A stretch of DNA of 64,000 bases from Delphinus delphis (Eukaryota; Chordata; Mammalia; Artiodactyla; Delphinidae), in assembly GCF_949987515.2 (NCBI RefSeq), contig NW_027192673.1, forward strand, positions 1,731,001 through 1,795,000, given 5' to 3'. Positions within the stretch are counted from its first letter, which is position 1; every line of letters starts with the position of its first letter. The notes below the pieces were generated by a model that worked only from the letters and a program-made list of their open reading frames with translations, had not been told where the DNA came from and did not search any database. The translations under genes were made by a program, and so were the position numbers. Of the stretch, positions 59,003 to 64,000 are shown piece by piece.

Positions 59003-60581
59003 ATTAGGGCCTGAAGCCATCCTGCGGTGTTGCGGCCAGCTCACAAGAAAGCGAGTTGAAGAAAGGAGCTCAGGGGCACTGTAATTCACAAACCTGCAGA
59101 GTTATAAATGACAGCTATCGTCCAAAAATAGACTGAAGTAAGGCTGCCAAGAGGACTTGAAAGCGGGGCAGAATTGCAGGAAACCGATTTCAGGAGGTAG
59201 ACTGGAATTGCATTGAAAGCATAGGAAAAGAGGCAGAACGTCCACAATGATGCACTTGGCCAAAAAGGGCGTATGCGTTTTTTCCTGAATATATTCAGGA
59301 AAAAACGCATACGCCCTTTTTGGCCAACCAAGCAAGCTTGCAAAGGAAATCTGCACTACAATGAAGTCTCACTTCCCCCCGGTCAAAAGGGCCATCTGAA
59401 AAAAGTGTAAAATCCAGAAAGGCAGGACAGGCCATGGAGAACTGGGAGCCTTGTTATGCTGATGGGCGGGATGTAAATTGCCAACAGACACTCGGGAGAA
59501 GTGTATGGTGTTTCCTGAAACATCTAAAAAACAAAGCAACAGAGCCTAGGGCACTGCCACTTATGGTCCTATAGCTTAGGGAAATTAAAATCAAAAAGAC
59601 ACAGCCACCCCAAAGTTTGGAACGGCTCTGTTTACAAGAACCTCGTTTACAGTACAAGTTCAACATCGCAGAAAGTGTAAAATGGAGAAAGAAGTTGTGG
59701 TATTTACTTACAAAGCAATATCACTCAGCAATGAAATCTGTGTCATCAGGCCCTTAGCAGCACAATGAGTGGATTCAGGTATGATGATTCTAACTGAAAT
59801 AAGTCACACAGAAAAAGAAACATCATAAGATATCAGTAATACACGGAATGTAAACTTGGCTACACAGGAACTGAATTACAGGACAGAACAGGGTCTCAAA
59901 TTTCGAAAACCAACTTATGCTTGCTTAAGGGGAAAGGTGAGTTGGGGTGCTGCATAAAACCAGAGATTGAAATGAGCACAGATAAAGTTCCTTAAGCCAA
60001 ATATGGAATAGACAAGAGCTATTCCTTGCTCAACGAAATGGACTCAACACCGCATATTAAACGCCTAAGAATGTACCTGACTAGTAAGTATCTTAAAACC
60101 TATGGATTGCTATGTCTCCGAAAGAGAATCAAGCATGTGTACAGGGGCATAAACGCAGCAGTGATAGGATTGGAGAGGTTCGGTGAGCAAATGAAGACCC
60201 TTTGAAGTCATATTGCATGGTACCCATTCGACGGGTTTCAACTACCCAGGTTTTAGGTATTCTTCCTTCAGCTAAAACATGCATGTGGAACCCAAATATG
60301 ATCAACCATGTGAACGGGAGACGTGTTCAAATATGTCTCAGTTTTCCTCCCCTGGTACTCGGGTGCAACATTCCAGACGCTTTACTAACACTCTCCCCAC
60401 TTGGAGAGTCAGCGCCTTTAACCTCCTGTTTGGCCCAGTTTGCAATTTCTGCGGAAGATGAACAGGAATAGCGAGAACCAATGAGAGGCTAGCTGGAGGT
60501 GTCTGGACGGGCAAATTTAACTCTCATTTCCCACCAGGAAGAGGAAATAACCAAAGGCTCAGTGTGCCGTGCCGGAACCAG
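59003..60581 (+). repeat. Satellite copy 33 (type A, 1579 bp)
   Basis: Palindrome 59,256-59,327 is perfect. Has tttcgaaaacc at 59,900, close to the block X word tgtcgaaaacc. Confidence 0.93.
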
Positions 60582-62160
60582 ATTAGGGCCTGAAGCCATC
60601 CTGCGGTGTTGCGGCCAGCTCACAAGAAAGCGAGTTGAAGAAAGGAGCTCAGGGGCACTGTAATTCACAAACCTGCAGAGTTATAAATGACAGCTATCGT
60701 CCAAAAATAGACTGAAGTAAGGCTGCCAGGAGGACTTGAAAGCGGGGCAGAATTGCAGGAAACCGATTTCAGGAGGTAGACTGGAATTGCATTGAAAGCA
60801 TAGGAAAAGAGGCAGAACGTCCACAATGATGCACTTGGCCAAAAAGGGCATATGCGTTTTTTCCTGAATATATTCAGGAAAAAACGCATACGCCTTTTTT
60901 GGCCAACCAAGCAAGCTTGCAAAGGACATCTGCACTACAATGAAGTCTCACTTCCCCCCGGTCAAAAGGGTCATCTGAAAAAAGTGTAAAATCCAGAAAG
61001 GCAGGACAGGCCATGGAGAACTGGGAGCGTTGTTATGCTGATGGGCGGGATGTAAATTGCCAACAACCACTCGGGAGAAGTGTATGGTGTTTCCTGAAAC
61101 ATCTAAAAAACAAAGCAACAGAACCTAGGGCACTTCCACTTATGGTCCTATAGCTTAGGGAAATTAAAATCAAAAAGACACAGCCACCCCAAAATTTGGA
61201 ACGGCTCTGTTTACAAGAACCTCGTTTACAGTACAAGTTCAACATCGCAGAAAGTGAAAAATGGATAAAGAAGTTGTGGTATTTACTTACAAAGCAATAT
61301 CACTCAGCAATGAAATCTGTGTCATCAGGCCCTTAGCAGCACAATGAGTGGATTCAGGTATGATGATTCTAACTGAAATAAGTCACACAGAAAAAGAAAC
61401 ATCATAAGATATCAGTAATACACGGAATGTAAACTTGGCTACACAGGAACTGAATTACAGAACAGAACAGGGTCTCAAATTTAGAAAAACAACTTATGCT
61501 TGCTTAACGGGAAAGGTGAGTTGGGTTGCTGCATAAAACCGGAGATTGAAATGAGCACAGATAAAGTTCCTTAAGCCAAATATGGAATAGACAAGAGCTA
61601 CTCCTTGCTCAATGAAATGGACTCAACACCGAATATTAAACGCCTAAGAATGTACCTGACTAGTAAGTATCTTAAAACCTATGGATTGCTATGTCTCCGA
61701 AAGAGAATCAAGCATGTGTACAGGGGCATAAACGCAGCAGTGATAGGATTGGAGAGGTTCGGTGAGCAAATGAAGACCCTTTGAAGTCATATTGCATGGT
61801 ACCCATTCCACGGGTTTCAACTACCCAGGTTTTAGGTATTCTTCCTTCAGCTAAAACATGCATGTGGAACCCAAGTATGATCAACCATGTGAACGGGAGA
61901 CGTGTTCAAATATGTCTCAGTTTTCCTCCCCTGGTACTCGGGTGCAACATTCCAGACGCTTTACTAACATTCTCCCCACTTGGAGAGTCAGTCCCTTTAA
62001 CCTCCTGTTTGGCCCAGTTTGCAATTTCTGCGGAAGATGAACAGGAATAGCAAGAACCAATGAGAGGCTAGCTGGAGGTGTCTGGACAGGCAAATTTAAC
62101 TCTCATTTCCCACCAGGAAGAGGAAATAACCAAAGGCTCAGTGTGCCGTGCCGGAACCAG
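60582..62160 (+). repeat. Satellite copy 34 (type A, 1579 bp)
   Basis: Palindrome 60,835-60,906 has two unpaired changes: a at 60,850 (left) and t at 60,895 (right); they are not opposite one another, so neither is compensated. Confidence 0.93.
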
Positions 62161-63736
62161 ATTAGGGCCTGAAGCCATCCTGCGGTGTTGCGGCCAGCTC
62201 AAAAGAAAGCGAGTTGAAGAAAGGAGCTCAGGGGCACTGTAATTCACAAACCTGCAGAGTTATAAATGACAGCTATCGTCCCAAAATAGACTGAAGTAAG
62301 GCTGCCAAGAGGACTTGAAAGCGGGGCAGAATTGCAGGAATCTGATTTCAGGAGGTAGACTGGAATTGCATTGAAAGCATAGGAAAAGAGGCAGAACGTA
62401 CACAATGATGCACTTGGCCAAAAAGGGCGTATGCGTTTTTTCCTGAATATATTCAGGAAAAAACGCATACGCCCTTTTGGCCAACCAAGCAAGCTTGCAA
62501 AGGAAATCTGCACTACAATGAAGTCTCACTTTTCCCGGTCAAAAGGGCCATCTGAAAAAAGTGTAAAATCCAGAAAGGCAGGACAGGCCATGGAGAACTG
62601 GAAGCCTTGTTATGCTGATGGGCGGGATGTAAATTGCCAACAACCACTCGGGAGAAGTGTATGGTGTTTCCTGAAACATCTAAAAAACAAAGCAACAGAA
62701 CCTAGGGCACTTCCACTTATGGTCCTATAGCTTAGGGAAATTAAAATCAAAAAGACACAGCCACCCCAAAGTTTGGAACGGCTCTGTTTACAAGAACCTC
62801 ATTTACAGTACAAGTTCAACATCGCAGAAAGTGAAAAATGGATAAAGAAGTTGTGGTATTTACTTACAAAGCAATATCACTCAGCAATGAAATCTGTGTC
62901 ATCAGGCCCTTAGCAGCACAATGAGTGGATTCAGGTATGATGATTCTAACTGAAATAAGTCACACAGAAAAAGAAACATCATAAGATATCAGTAATACAC
63001 GGAATGTAAACTTGGCTACACAGGAACTGAATTACAGAACAGAACAGGGTCTCAAATTTCGAAAACCAACTTAAGCTTGTTTAAGGGGAAAGGTGAGTTG
63101 GGGTGCTGCATAAAACCAGAGATTGAAATGAGCACAGATAAAGTTCCTTAAGCCAAATATGGAATAGACAAGAGCTACTCCTTGCTCAACGAAATGGACT
63201 CAACACCGCATATTAAACGCCTAAGAATGTACCTGACTAGTAAGTATCTTAAAACCTATGGATTGCTATGTCTCCGAAAGAGAATCAAGCATGTGTACAG
63301 GGGCATAAACGCAGCAGTGATAGGATTGGAGAGGTTCGGTGAGCAAGTGAAGACCCTTTGAAGTCATATTGCATGGTACCCATTCCACGGGTTTCAACTA
63401 CCCAGGTTTTAGGTATTCTTCCTTCAGCTAAAACATGCATGTGGAACCCAAGTATGATCAACCATGTGAACGGGAGACGTGTTCAAATATGTCTCAGTTT
63501 TCCTCCCCTGGTACTCGGGTGCAACATTCCAGATGCTTTACTAACACTCTCCCCACTTGGAGAGTCAGCGCCTTTAACCTCCTGTTTGGCCCAGTTTGCA
63601 ATTTCTACGGAAGATGAACAGGAATAGCGAGAACCATGAGAGGCTAGCTGGAGGTGTCTGGACGGGCAAATTTAACTCTCATTTCCCACCAGGAAGAGGA
63701 AATAACCAAAGGCTCAGTGTGCCGTGCCGGAACCAG
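62161..63736 (+). repeat. Satellite copy 35 (type A, 1576 bp)
   Basis: Palindrome 62,414-62,484 is 71 bp because one t is missing from the right arm. Two more single-base losses (cacttttcccgg near 62,527, gaaccatgag near 63,634) give the short length. Confidence 0.93.
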
Positions 63737-64000
63737 ATTAGGGCCTGAAGACATCCTGCGGTGTTGCGGCCAGCTCACAAGAAAGCGAGTTGAAGAAAGG
63801 AGCTCAGGGGCACTGTAATTCACAAACCTGCAGAGTTATAAATGACAGCTATCTTCCAAAAATATACTGAAGTAAGGCTGCCAAGAGGACTTGAAAGCGG
63901 GGCAGAATTGCAGGAAACCGATTTCAGGAGGTAGACAGGAATTGCATTGAAAGCATAGGAAAAGAGGCAGAACGTCCACAATGATGCACGTGGCCAAAAA
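63737..64000 (+). repeat. Satellite copy 36 (partial, cut by window end)
   Basis: First 264 bp of a young copy; the window ends 11 bases into the left palindrome arm (from 63,990, with g for the first t). Confidence 0.93.

Larger units (their letters stand above)
19700..64000 (+). repeat. Right array of 1.58-kb cetacean satellite
   Basis: About 28 head-to-tail copies in the same orientation as the left array, period 1576-1580 bp, running off the window. Types A and B are mixed up to about 33.7 kb; after that type A predominates, with one exception, a mosaic at 46.4 kb. Two internal blocks of nearly identical copies (33,734-44,793 and 51,108-59,002) indicate recent amplification. No transposon interrupts the 44 kb. 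Confidence 0.95.

Noticed and set aside
1..64000. CRISPR array
   Set aside because: The repeat unit is 1.58 kb with no spacers, and the sequence is mammalian satellite and retroelement DNA.

Overview
The window is almost entirely tandem satellite DNA from a toothed whale. The dominant period is 1,576-1,581 bp (mode 1,579). This is the repeat length I recall for the common cetacean satellite in the killer whale and other delphinoids (dolphins, porpoises, beluga/narwhal); other cetaceans carry a longer unit of about 1.75 kb. The match is to recalled literature, not to a search. I see no intact protein-coding gene, tRNA, rRNA or CRISPR array. The many 60-158 residue open frames recur with the satellite period, or lie in decayed transposon sequence, and are not genes.

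Layout: (1) 1-10,113, about 6.4 homogenised 1.58-kb copies. (2) 10,114-10,535, the rest of a satellite copy of a visibly older type. (3) 10,538-15,698, non-satellite sequence: a 5'-truncated LINE-1 3' end, a GC-rich stretch I cannot assign, a decayed class I (gammaretrovirus-like) endogenous retrovirus pol remnant, an LTR-like stretch and a second LINE-1 3'-UTR scrap. (4) 15,699-19,699, old diverged satellite copies, two of them complete, 1,745 and 1,750 bp long. (5) 19,700-64,000, about 28 homogenised 1.58-kb copies running off the window end. All satellite copies point the same way.

Three structural points stand out. First, every copy has a palindrome of 72 bp (36-bp arms, no loop), perfect in most young copies. 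Second, about half of each monomer is derived from the 3' end of a LINE-1 (ORF2 C-terminus plus 3' UTR); this is clearest in the old copies, and the right arm of the palindrome may also be LINE-1 sequence. Third, the old copies carry about 167 bp that the 1,579-bp unit lacks, so the ancestral-length and derived-length forms sit side by side, and the derived form can be read as one short deletion between TGA microhomologies.

The young arrays consist of two intermixed sequence types (A and B; B shares states with the old copies) with mosaics between them. They also contain recent amplification blocks, notably seven consecutive near-identical copies of exactly 1,580 bp (33,734-44,793). Nothing here works as an operon or pathway; the biology is satellite turnover, retrotransposon domestication into a satellite and, possibly, non-B DNA structure in heterochromatin. 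Copy boundaries are placed arbitrarily at the phrase attagggcctgaagcc, which begins the window.
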